DNA from: an uncultured Collinsella sp.
Lineage (GTDB): Bacteria; Actinomycetota; Coriobacteriia; Coriobacteriales; Coriobacteriaceae
DNA length: 5,302 bases
NCBI GenBank assembly: GCA_902491135.1
Contig: CABUGR010000100.1
Location: forward strand, 1-5,302
Direction of reading: 5' to 3'
Positions 1 through 5,302 of the stretch are shown one piece after another (position 1 is the first letter of the stretch; every line of letters starts with the position of its first letter). The notes under the pieces were generated by a model, which was given only the letters and a program-made list of their open reading frames with translations, had not been told where the DNA came from and did not search any database. The position numbers and the translations under genes were made by a program.

Positions 1-6
1 CCCCGC

Positions 7-30
7 CGTCCGGGAGGACGCCTCTTTATT
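7..30 (+). terminator. Possible weak terminator hairpin at the left edge
   Basis: A 5-bp stem (CGTCC 7-11 with GGACG 16-20) closes a GGGA tetraloop of the GNRA type and is followed by CCTCTTTATT. It could end a plus-strand transcript entering from the left, but the stem is short and the T-tract interrupted. The rest of 1-53 shows no recognisable gene; reading frames here run straight into the repeat array. Confidence 0.25.
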
Positions 31-53
31 GATGGGAGGCCTGATAGGTCGAT

Positions 54-528
54 GGTTCCGTGCCCGGATGCGTCCAAAGTGGGACGGGCTTTCCGGATGG
101 GCAGGCTTTCGAAAAATGCGTCCCGGAATTTGCCTTTGGAATGGGACGTAGTTTCCCGTTGAGGTGCTTTGCGGAAAGCGCATCCCACTCTGGGCGGTCG
201 AAGTGGGACACACTTTCCCAAAGGCGCTCCAACGGGAAATTGCGTCCCATTATTCGGTCAAGAAACGGGATGCATTTTCCCAATGAGAGCAAAACCGGAA
301 AATGCATCCCACAATCAGCCCTCAAAGTGGGACGCCGTTTCCCAATGAGGCTCAAGCGGAAAATGCATCCCGGAATTTGCGCTCAAAGTGGGATGCGGTT
401 TCCGGTTGAGGGTCTAAGGGGAAAATGCGTCCCAGAATCGACGCTTGAAATGGGATGCAGTTTCCCGATGAGGCACTCGACGGAAAATACATCCCAGAAA
501 TGGCCTTTGAGCTGGGATAGATTTCCGC
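54..528. repeat. Upstream array of alternating inverted 16-bp sites, 62-bp period
   Basis: Fifteen clear sites alternate between an A form (typical CGGAAAATGCATCCCA) and its reverse-complement B form (typical TGGGACGCCGTTTCCC). B sites lie at about 80-94, 142-157, 204-219, 266-281, 328-343, 389-404, 451-466 and 513-528. A sites lie at about 110-125, 172-187, 234-249, 296-311, 357-372, 419-434 and 481-496. A decayed A-like stretch sits at 54-67. Successive A sites are 61-63 bp apart, and A-to-B steps are 30-32 bp. The shared pattern is GGGAAA-N4-RTCCCA, with conserved ends and a variable centre. Spacers are themselves partly conserved: A-to-B spacers resemble AATCAGCCCTCAAAG and B-to-A spacers resemble AATGAGGCTCAA. 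The unit is non-coding, because 62 bp is not a multiple of three, so each unit shifts frame. It resembles a BIME/REP-like or operator array; its function is unknown. Confidence 0.93.
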
Positions 529-543
529 GGCATCTCGGATTCT

Positions 544-622
544 CAAAAATGAGACACGCCGTTGGCGAAAATGAGACACGTGATATCGGGCATCGGATGT
601 ATCATTTGCAAAAATGAGTCCA
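544..622 (+). repeat. Three AAAATGAG-type direct repeats in the gene leader
   Basis: The motif CAAAAATGAGACACG occurs at 544-558, GAAAATGAGACACG at 567-580, and a shorter relative, CAAAAATGAGTCCA, at 609-622. The ATGAG cores of the first two are 22 bp apart and those of the second and third 43 bp apart, roughly two and four helical turns. The first copy falls where the next A site of the upstream array would be expected (481 + 62 = 543) and shares its AAAATG, so it may be a decayed array site. Alternatively the copies are regulator-binding sites in the promoter region or the relic of an insertion-sequence end; none of these is proven. Confidence 0.55.
562..605 (+). promoter_or_regulatory. Likely promoter zone, weak -10 candidate
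   Basis: A promoter for the large gene must lie between the array and the start codon or further left. The best -10-like hexamer is TATCAT at 600-605 (5 of 6 matches to TATAAT), but no good -35 lies 16-18 bp upstream. TTGGCG at 562-567 matches a -35 in 4 of 6 positions but is spaced badly for that -10. The region overlaps the AAAATGAG repeats, which would place them well for regulation. The exact promoter is not determined from sequence. Confidence 0.22.
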
Positions 623-639
623 CTCCACTCGAATAAAGC

Positions 640-644
640 GAGGT
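640..644 (+). promoter_or_regulatory. Ribosome binding site that decides the start codon
   Basis: GAGGT lies 5 nt before the ATG at 650 and matches part of the anti-Shine-Dalgarno complement. The alternative in-frame ATG at 614 has no purine-rich Shine-Dalgarno sequence in front of it and sits inside the third AAAATGAG repeat. The start at 650 also gives a compact signal peptide, so it is preferred. Confidence 0.65.
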
Positions 645-649
645 CCCTC

Positions 650-3600
650 ATGTACGTTCCACACCCCCGTATCCGTAGGCTGTCGAAAATCCCGCTTGTT
701 GGGACGGCGGCGCTTGCTGCGTTGATCGCCACGAGCGTCGCCTGCTTCACGGCCACGCCCCAGGTTGCCCAGGCGGCAGACGCGCCCGCAATCACCGATA
801 TGACCGAGCAGGATTATCAAGCCCTGGGTCTGGGCACGAGCGAGGACATTCCGGCCGATACCGTTGGCCCCTATTCCACTGATACCCCCACGACGTTTGC
901 CACGCGCAGCGAGGTCTATATGGCAGCTAACGGTAGCCATGGCAATCGCTACACTCTGCGCGACAAGCTCGAGAACGTCGAGCGCGGTGACATTGGCGGC
1001 AGCAGCAAACTCACCGATGGCTATGGAAGTGTGTGGGGCGCCGCAAAGTTCTGGCAAAACGTCAACAACTTCGATACGAACAGCGATCTCTACAAGCATA
1101 GCGACTACGGTGGCGGCACCTGGTCGTACCTAAGCAACAATGAGTCCTCAACAGTACTCGCCAACGACAACAACGGTTTCTCGGGCATTCACGCCACGAG
1201 TGTTGAGTTCTGCAGCGACGCCAGCACGGGCAAAAAGAGCCGCGTTGCCGAGCTCCGTGCCTACGGCGACAGTTCCTCCACGACGATTGACGGCAAGTCA
1301 TACGCCGGAAAGGTTGAGCTGGTCCTCTACTCGTTTAGCAACGGGCGCACGCGCACTCTCGACACACGCCTGTCGGTGACGGTCAACACTAATATGATGT
1401 ACGAAGGCCGTTTTAAGTACCTGGATGCCGGTTACCTGCAAGAGCACGACGCCGTCTTTGATGTCGAGGCGGGCGATGTCGATGGCGACGGCGTCGACGA
1501 GCTTTTTGTCTACGCGGGCTGCTATGTCGACGAGAACGGCGTGCGCAAGGCTGTAGTCGACATGTATGACTTGGAGGGCGGCAACTGGAAGCAAAGCGTC
1601 GTCAAGATCGATGCCGGTAACGCCGCGGACTACACCACGCACAACAAGGGCGGGAACGACTCCTGGACGCAGCTTCAGTCAGCTCCTGTCGTTTCGCTAG
1701 CGGCCGGCGACCTCGATCGCGATTTTTGCGATGACCTCGCCATCGTGGTCTCGGCACCCTACGGCAAGAAGAATATTGATAAGTCGACGCATTGCGAGCT
1801 GTTTTCGTGGGATGCATCCAAGGGTGCGCTCGTCCATGTCGATGCTCTGGGCGACGCGGGCGCAATCTCCCTCTCCGCGAACGGCAAGACCATGGTCGCT
1901 GCGAATGCGACGTTCGGCACGTTTGCCGCCTACGATGAAGAAGGAAAGAAGACGGGTGAAACCGTCACGGGCCTTATTCTTGCGGGCTATGACTGGCAAC
2001 GCAGCGCTTTTGATTACGGTGCTTCTGACGGCAGCAAGGGGCTGTACGGCGCGCTGTACCGCTACGCGTATTTTGACTCGGAGTCTGGCGAGTTCAAGCT
2101 TTCCGATTGCAAGGAATACAGAGACGGGCTCCTCGCCTCCTATGGGCTGATGCATGTGCCCAACAGCGCATGGAAGGATAGCGCTCAGGATAAGCGCTAT
2201 CCGTGCACCTTGGCGCCTATTGCCCTTGCCACTGCCAACCTTGACGGCCTGTCCGAGCAGCTGGCGGTCGACGAGGTGCTCGTGGGCGGCGATGTGATCC
2301 GCGACTTTGCCTGCAACACGGCACAGAGCGGGGCTCAGGGCTTGGGGTCCATGGTCGGAACCATGAGCATGAGCGGTCAGCAATACAACAGCAGCAACAA
2401 GCATGACCACAAGGGTATAGAGCAGGTGTGGATCAGCGACGTCAAGGCGGGCAGCGTCTCGGGTTCGGACCGCTATAACGAGAGCTTTATCGCCGTGGTG
2501 GGCAAGCACCGCGACGAGGACCTGCGCAAGAACGATGACTACTATTGGATGACCGCCTCGCATTTTTCGCTCGACGAGAACGGAAAGGTGCGCCGCGGCG
2601 AGGAGCAGGTGATTAGCGAGAGCAACCGTCGCGGCACTACCTACGGCACATTTATCTCGCTCGCGCTGCCCGATGTCGACAACGACAGCGTCAAGATCAC
2701 GTACAAGGACCGCTACAAGGTCTATACCAACCCGCGCGTGCTTGCCGTGCTGCAGGATGCGCCCTATGTGGAGGATCTGGAGCAGGCATACGGCTATCTG
2801 GTGTTGGGCGGCACGTCATACGGAGAGGAAAAGGGCACGGGGACATCCCAGGGCTATACCATTGGCGCCGAGTTGGGCGTTGCCGTCGAGGTGCAGACCG
2901 GTCCGCCCCTGGTCGCGATGAATGCTTCAGTCGATTTTGCCGCCGAGGGATGCTATGACTACCGGAGCGAGCGCACGGTCAGCGCAAGCGTAAGCTATGA
3001 GTCGCATGCCGGCGAGGGTGACAAGACCGTGCTCTACACGATTCCGATGGTCTATTACGAGTATGAGATCGAAAATGAGGAAACTGGTGGTAAGGGCGTG
3101 ATGGCGGCGCCCGTGTCGCTCGGCGCGCAGACCTCGGTCGTTAATGTCGAGGCCTATGACCGCATTGCCAAACAGCACAATATGACGCCGCTCAGCTACT
3201 TTTTGACCAACCGGTCGGGAGAACCCGGAACCTATCAAACGACGCTCAACGGCGAGACTCCCGTTGGGGATTCCTTTGGCCTGGGCAAGCCTGGCGTAAC
3301 GCGCGCCTACACGCACGATGGGTTTAACGGCGCCGTCGCGCAGTCGGGGGCGAGCATTGAGCAGACCATCGAAGTCGAGGAGGGCAAGGAGCAGGAGCTC
3401 GAGCTCGGCTTGACGCTGAACGGCAGCGTTGTCATGGGCGCGAAGCTCGCAAAGCACGAGTTGTTTGGCGGCCTGTGCTTTGGTGCCAACGCCGGCTTTA
3501 CTACGGGTAACTCCTCGAGTGAATCGACCGAATACGGCGGCACCGTCGACAACCTGCCCGAGGCCGCGCAGGGCAAGTACGGTTTTGTGTGGCGTCTGGG

Positions 3601-4738
3601 CGTCAACGCGGTGGATGTCGACAAGTTCGAGGCAGACTCGGGCGACAAGCTCGGCACCAAGGACACCGACCAGTTCTGGATCGTGGGCTATGACGTTAAG
3701 GACGTCGAGATGCCCGACGCGCCGGCCGTGACGGGCTTTACGGCAAACGCTGTCGATTCGACCAGCGTTACGTTTAGCTGGGACGATGTACTCGCAAACA
3801 AGAGTGGCTTTAGCTACGGCGTGGGCATGCTGCAGAGCAATGCGGCGGATGCGGTCGTCAATAGCTGGAAGATTGCCGACAACACGCAGACCTCGCTCAA
3901 GTGGGATGGGCTGCAGCCCAATACGGAGTATCGATTCGCCATCGCCGCCGTTAAGAATGGATCCACGACCGAAACAGGTATTCGCTCGGCAATCATCACG
4001 GTCAAGACCATGCCCGATGGCATGACGATGACCGTGAGCGGACCTGCGGCGGATGCTGCGGAGGGGTCGGATCTTGGATACGACTCTTCGGTTGAGCGCG
4101 CGGCGGGAAGCCACCTGACGCTCTCGGCGATTGGCCATGTGAAGCAACTCGGTGCCGACGATAGCGAAACAGGGCTGGCACCGACCTATATGTGGTACCG
4201 CAAGGGCCGCGGCGAGACAGAGTTTAAGCTCGTGGGTGCCGATGGCAACCTCGCGGCTGGAACGGCCTCAAAGCTCGAGATTGACCTGACCGCAGACGAT
4301 GACGGTGCGCAGTATTACTGCCACGTGGGATACAACGACGTGGGCCTCGACACCGGCACGACGCTCGTGAATATCGAGGCCGAGGAGACGGCGCCCACAA
4401 CGGTGAACGCCACCCCGATCCGCACGCGCCGCCTGTTCTCACAGGCAAGTGCGGGCGCCAAGAAGTTCCTGGACCATACGCTGGTAAACACCGCCGGCCC
4501 AACCGATTCCGAAGGCTCAAAGGACCCCGAGACTCCTGAGACCCCGACGAACCCGGACAAGCCCAAGTCCGACAACGGAGCTAAGACCGACACCAAGGTC
4601 AAGACTACGACCACAGCGAAGAACCTCGCAAACACCGGCGACCAAACATTCGCCCTAGTCGCCACCGCAGCAGCAGCGGGAGCAACGCTCGTAGTGATAG
4701 CCCTCATCATGCTGATCAAGCGCCGCAAGACCCACTAG
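650..4738 (+). CDS. Large LANTG-anchored surface protein: beta-propeller, FN3 and Ig-like domains
   Basis: Predicted wall-anchored exoprotein of 1362 aa (1374 if the ATG at 614 is used). Residues 1-42 form a Sec signal peptide: basic RIRRLSK, a hydrophobic core, and AQA before the likely cut at 42/43. About 180-715 looks like an FG-GAP/VCBS (integrin-alpha-like) propeller with Ca-loop motifs DVDGDGVDEL (276-285), DLDRDFCDDL (354-363), a degenerate NLDG (530-533) and DVDNDS (675-680). Residues 718-1020 are a beta-rich region with no assigned family, containing two alternating, glycine-rich stretches (735-785 and 917-967). A fibronectin type III domain spans about 1023-1122 (SVTFSW, then LQPNTEYRFAIAAV). 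An Ig-like domain spans about 1125-1245 (MWYRK, then DDDGAQYYC) but lacks a B-strand cysteine partner. A Thr/Pro/Lys-rich linker (1284-1324) leads to LANTG (1326-1330), a hydrophobic segment and the basic tail KRRKTH. The architecture suggests adhesion or ligand binding at the cell surface; ligand and exact role are unknown. No frameshift is seen, and no co-directional partner gene is visible. Confidence 0.93.
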   Translation: MYVPHPRIRRLSKIPLVGTAALAALIATSVACFTATPQVAQAADAPAITDMTEQDYQALGLGTSEDIPADTVGPYSTDTPTTFATRSEVYMAANGSHGNRYTLRDKLENVERGDIGGSSKLTDGYGSVWGAAKFWQNVNNFDTNSDLYKHSDYGGGTWSYLSNNESSTVLANDNNGFSGIHATSVEFCSDASTGKKSRVAELRAYGDSSSTTIDGKSYAGKVELVLYSFSNGRTRTLDTRLSVTVNTNMMYEGRFKYLDAGYLQEHDAVFDVEAGDVDGDGVDELFVYAGCYVDENGVRKAVVDMYDLEGGNWKQSVVKIDAGNAADYTTHNKGGNDSWTQLQSAPVVSLAAGDLDRDFCDDLAIVVSAPYGKKNIDKSTHCELFSWDASKGALVHVDALGDAGAISLSANGKTMVAANATFGTFAAYDEEGKKTGETVTGLILAGYDWQRSAFDYGASDGSKGLYGALYRYAYFDSESGEFKLSDCKEYRDGLLASYGLMHVPNSAWKDSAQDKRYPCTLAPIALATANLDGLSEQLAVDEVLVGGDVIRDFACNTAQSGAQGLGSMVGTMSMSGQQYNSSNKHDHKGIEQVWISDVKAGSVSGSDRYNESFIAVVGKHRDEDLRKNDDYYWMTASHFSLDENGKVRRGEEQVISESNRRGTTYGTFISLALPDVDNDSVKITYKDRYKVYTNPRVLAVLQDAPYVEDLEQAYGYLVLGGTSYGEEKGTGTSQGYTIGAELGVAVEVQTGPPLVAMNASVDFAAEGCYDYRSERTVSASVSYESHAGEGDKTVLYTIPMVYYEYEIENEETGGKGVMAAPVSLGAQTSVVNVEAYDRIAKQHNMTPLSYFLTNRSGEPGTYQTTLNGETPVGDSFGLGKPGVTRAYTHDGFNGAVAQSGASIEQTIEVEEGKEQELELGLTLNGSVVMGAKLAKHELFGGLCFGANAGFTTGNSSSESTEYGGTVDNLPEAAQGKYGFVWRLGVNAVDVDKFEADSGDKLGTKDTDQFWIVGYDVKDVEMPDAPAVTGFTANAVDSTSVTFSWDDVLANKSGFSYGVGMLQSNAADAVVNSWKIADNTQTSLKWDGLQPNTEYRFAIAAVKNGSTTETGIRSAIITVKTMPDGMTMTVSGPAADAAEGSDLGYDSSVERAAGSHLTLSAIGHVKQLGADDSETGLAPTYMWYRKGRGETEFKLVGADGNLAAGTASKLEIDLTADDDGAQYYCHVGYNDVGLDTGTTLVNIEAEETAPTTVNATPIRTRRLFSQASAGAKKFLDHTLVNTAGPTDSEGSKDPETPETPTNPDKPKSDNGAKTDTKVKTTTTAKNLANTGDQTFALVATAAAAGATLVVIALIMLIKRRKTH

Positions 4739-4765
4739 TAGCCAGTCGAACATATCGACAACCCA

Positions 4766-4804
4766 AAAACCCGGGTAGCCAAAAAACAGGCCACCCGGGT
4801 TTTC
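4766..4804 (+). terminator. Rho-independent terminator of the surface-protein gene
   Basis: A 15-bp stem pairs 4766-4780 (AAAACCCGGGTAGCC) with 4789-4803 (GGCCACCCGGGTTTT), with a single A-C mismatch (4777/4792), around an 8-nt A-rich loop. It begins 27 bp after the stop codon and ends in TTTTCTGTT. The AAAA on the left arm would also give a T-run on the opposite strand, so it may work in both directions. Its right arm runs directly into the start of the downstream repeat array. Confidence 0.9.
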
Positions 4805-4826
4805 TGTTGAGTGGAGACTCCGCAAG

Positions 4827-5181
4827 CGGAAACTGCATCCCACAATTAGCGCCCGGAACGGGACACATTTTCCGTCAAGCCCTCATCCGGAAAATCCATC
4901 CCAGTTTGAGCGCCCAGACCGGGACGCACTTTCCCAAAGGGTCCTCAACGGGAAACTGCGTCCCATAATTAGGCCGAGAAATGGGATGAACTTTCCCAAT
5001 GAGAGCCAACCGGAAACCACGTCCCAGAATCAGCCCCCAAAGTGGGACGCACTTTCCCAACGAGCCTCAACCGGAAAATACATCCCGGAATCCAGCTGAA
5101 TAGTGGGACACACTTTCCCAATCGGGTCCCAAGCGGAAACTGCATCCCAATCCGGACGTGAATTCTGGGATACGGTTTCCG
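4827..5181. repeat. Downstream array of the same alternating 16-bp sites
   Basis: Six A-B pairs of the unit found upstream of the gene. A sites lie at 4827-4842, 4888-4903, 4950-4965, 5011-5026, 5072-5087 and 5134-5149. B sites lie at 4859-4874, 4920-4935, 4982-4997, 5043-5058, 5104-5119 and 5166-5181. A sites repeat every 61-62 bp. A decayed B-like piece (GGGTTTTCTGTTGAG, from 4797) overlaps the terminator, so the array may once have begun there. The spacers show the same orientation as upstream, and several correspond in order: TTATTCGGTCAAGAAA upstream against TAATTAGGCCGAGAAA here, then AATGAGAGC in both, then AATCAGCCCTCAAAG against AATCAGCCCCCAAAG. The array lies between two facing terminators, so it is probably little transcribed. 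It is non-coding. Confidence 0.93.
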
Positions 5182-5186
5182 GATGC

Positions 5187-5211
5187 AAAAAAGGCCACAA
5201 GACGTGGCCTT
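5187..5211 (-). terminator. Minus-strand terminator of a convergent gene off the right edge
   Basis: A perfect 8-bp stem (AAGGCCAC 5191-5198 with GTGGCCTT 5204-5211) has a 5-nt loop. Read on the minus strand it is followed by six T residues (the A-run at 5187-5192), the usual rho-independent form. On the plus strand it is followed by CAACTTATATA, which is not a T-tract. It therefore points to a minus-strand gene ending shortly to the right. Confidence 0.75.
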
Positions 5212-5302
5212 CAACTTATATATGTTCAGCAGATGTCCCCATGACAAGCCGCGTTTCAACACCGAGGCGTCTGCCCGGCGACGCGGAATGTAAGGTTCAT
5301 CA
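5212..5302. other. Right edge, no supportable gene
   Basis: No gene is recognisable in these 91 bp. On the minus strand, TGATGA sits exactly at the edge (5302-5297), and another frame stops with TGA at 5258-5256; either could be the 3' end of the convergent gene implied by the terminator at 5187-5211. A plus-strand ATG at 5241 opens a frame to the edge, but it has no Shine-Dalgarno sequence. The segment is most likely the 3' untranslated region or last codons of the right-hand neighbour. Confidence 0.35.

Noticed and set aside
110..528. CRISPR array
   Set aside because: Repeats are short, alternate in orientation and vary in the centre. The intervening 13-16 bp are semi-conserved rather than unique, and there are no cas genes in the window.
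614..616. ATG at 614 as the start of the large gene
   Set aside because: It has no Shine-Dalgarno sequence, lies within a repeat motif, and would add 12 residues before the signal peptide. The ATG at 650 has GAGGT at 5-nt spacing.
60..617. Plus-strand open frame of 185 codons through the upstream array, with recurrent GKC(I/V)P and GMHFP/GRSFP peptides
   Set aside because: The peptides are translations of the same DNA repeat read in shifting frames and on both strands. The 62-bp period is not a multiple of three, and similar open frames occur on the minus strand and in the downstream array. It lacks a ribosome binding site.
3908..3919. 12-bp palindrome GGGCTGCAGCCC
   Set aside because: It is a single occurrence inside codons of the FN3 domain (WDGLQPN), consistent with chance in GC-rich coding DNA.
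2927..4147. Long minus-strand open frame of 406 codons (and another at 1697-2563)
   Set aside because: Both lie antisense to the well-supported surface-protein gene, have Arg/His/Ala-rich composition typical of GC-rich antisense frames, and show no recognisable domains.
54..5181. Composite transposon or integron-type cassette
   Set aside because: There is no transposase or integrase gene, no clear target-site duplication at the array edges, and no attC-like single-site structure. The arrays alone do not show mobility, so this is kept only as a question under the recombination finding.
4969..5262. Minus-strand open frame of 97 codons at the right end
   Set aside because: It runs through the minus-strand terminator and the repeat array, so its C-terminal part is repeat-derived peptide; it is not credible as a gene.

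Overview
The window looks like the chromosome of a high-GC Gram-positive bacterium. My best guess is a gut Coriobacteriia such as Collinsella. This is inferred from GC-rich codon use, a surface protein ending in a LANTG sortase signal, and a mature N-terminus of the 'ITDMTEQDYQALGL' type that I associate with Coriobacteriia and Firmicutes exoproteins. Nothing in the window fixes the species.

Layout: positions 1-53 hold no recognisable gene and at most the weak tail hairpin of something to the left. Positions about 54-528 are a non-coding array of 16-bp sites in alternating orientation, about 31 bp apart (62 bp per A-B pair). Positions 529-649 form the leader region of the single gene, with three AAAATGAG-type direct repeats and a GAGGT ribosome binding site. 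Positions 650-4738 encode one very large secreted protein (1362 aa from the preferred start): a Sec signal peptide, an FG-GAP/VCBS-type beta-propeller, a large unassigned beta-rich middle, a fibronectin type III domain, an Ig-like domain, a Thr/Pro-rich wall-spanning stretch and a LANTG cell-wall sorting signal. A strong rho-independent terminator follows at 4766-4804. Positions 4827-5181 hold a second array of the same sites. A minus-strand terminator at 5187-5211 implies a convergent gene beyond the right edge. Positions 5212-5302 contain no supportable gene.

The gene is monocistronic as far as the window shows. It probably encodes a wall-anchored surface protein whose propeller, FN3 and Ig modules suggest adhesion or ligand binding; its ligand cannot be read from sequence.

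The most unusual feature is the pair of arrays bracketing the gene. They share the same unit, the same orientation and, in the best stretch, the same order of spacer sequences, so they look like diverged copies of one block about 4.7 kb apart. Each unit is itself a dyad (GGGA-N7-TCCC), and sites lie close to three helical turns apart. This would suit a DNA-binding protein on one face of the helix, a BIME/REP-like repeat, or a recombination substrate for exchanging the surface gene.
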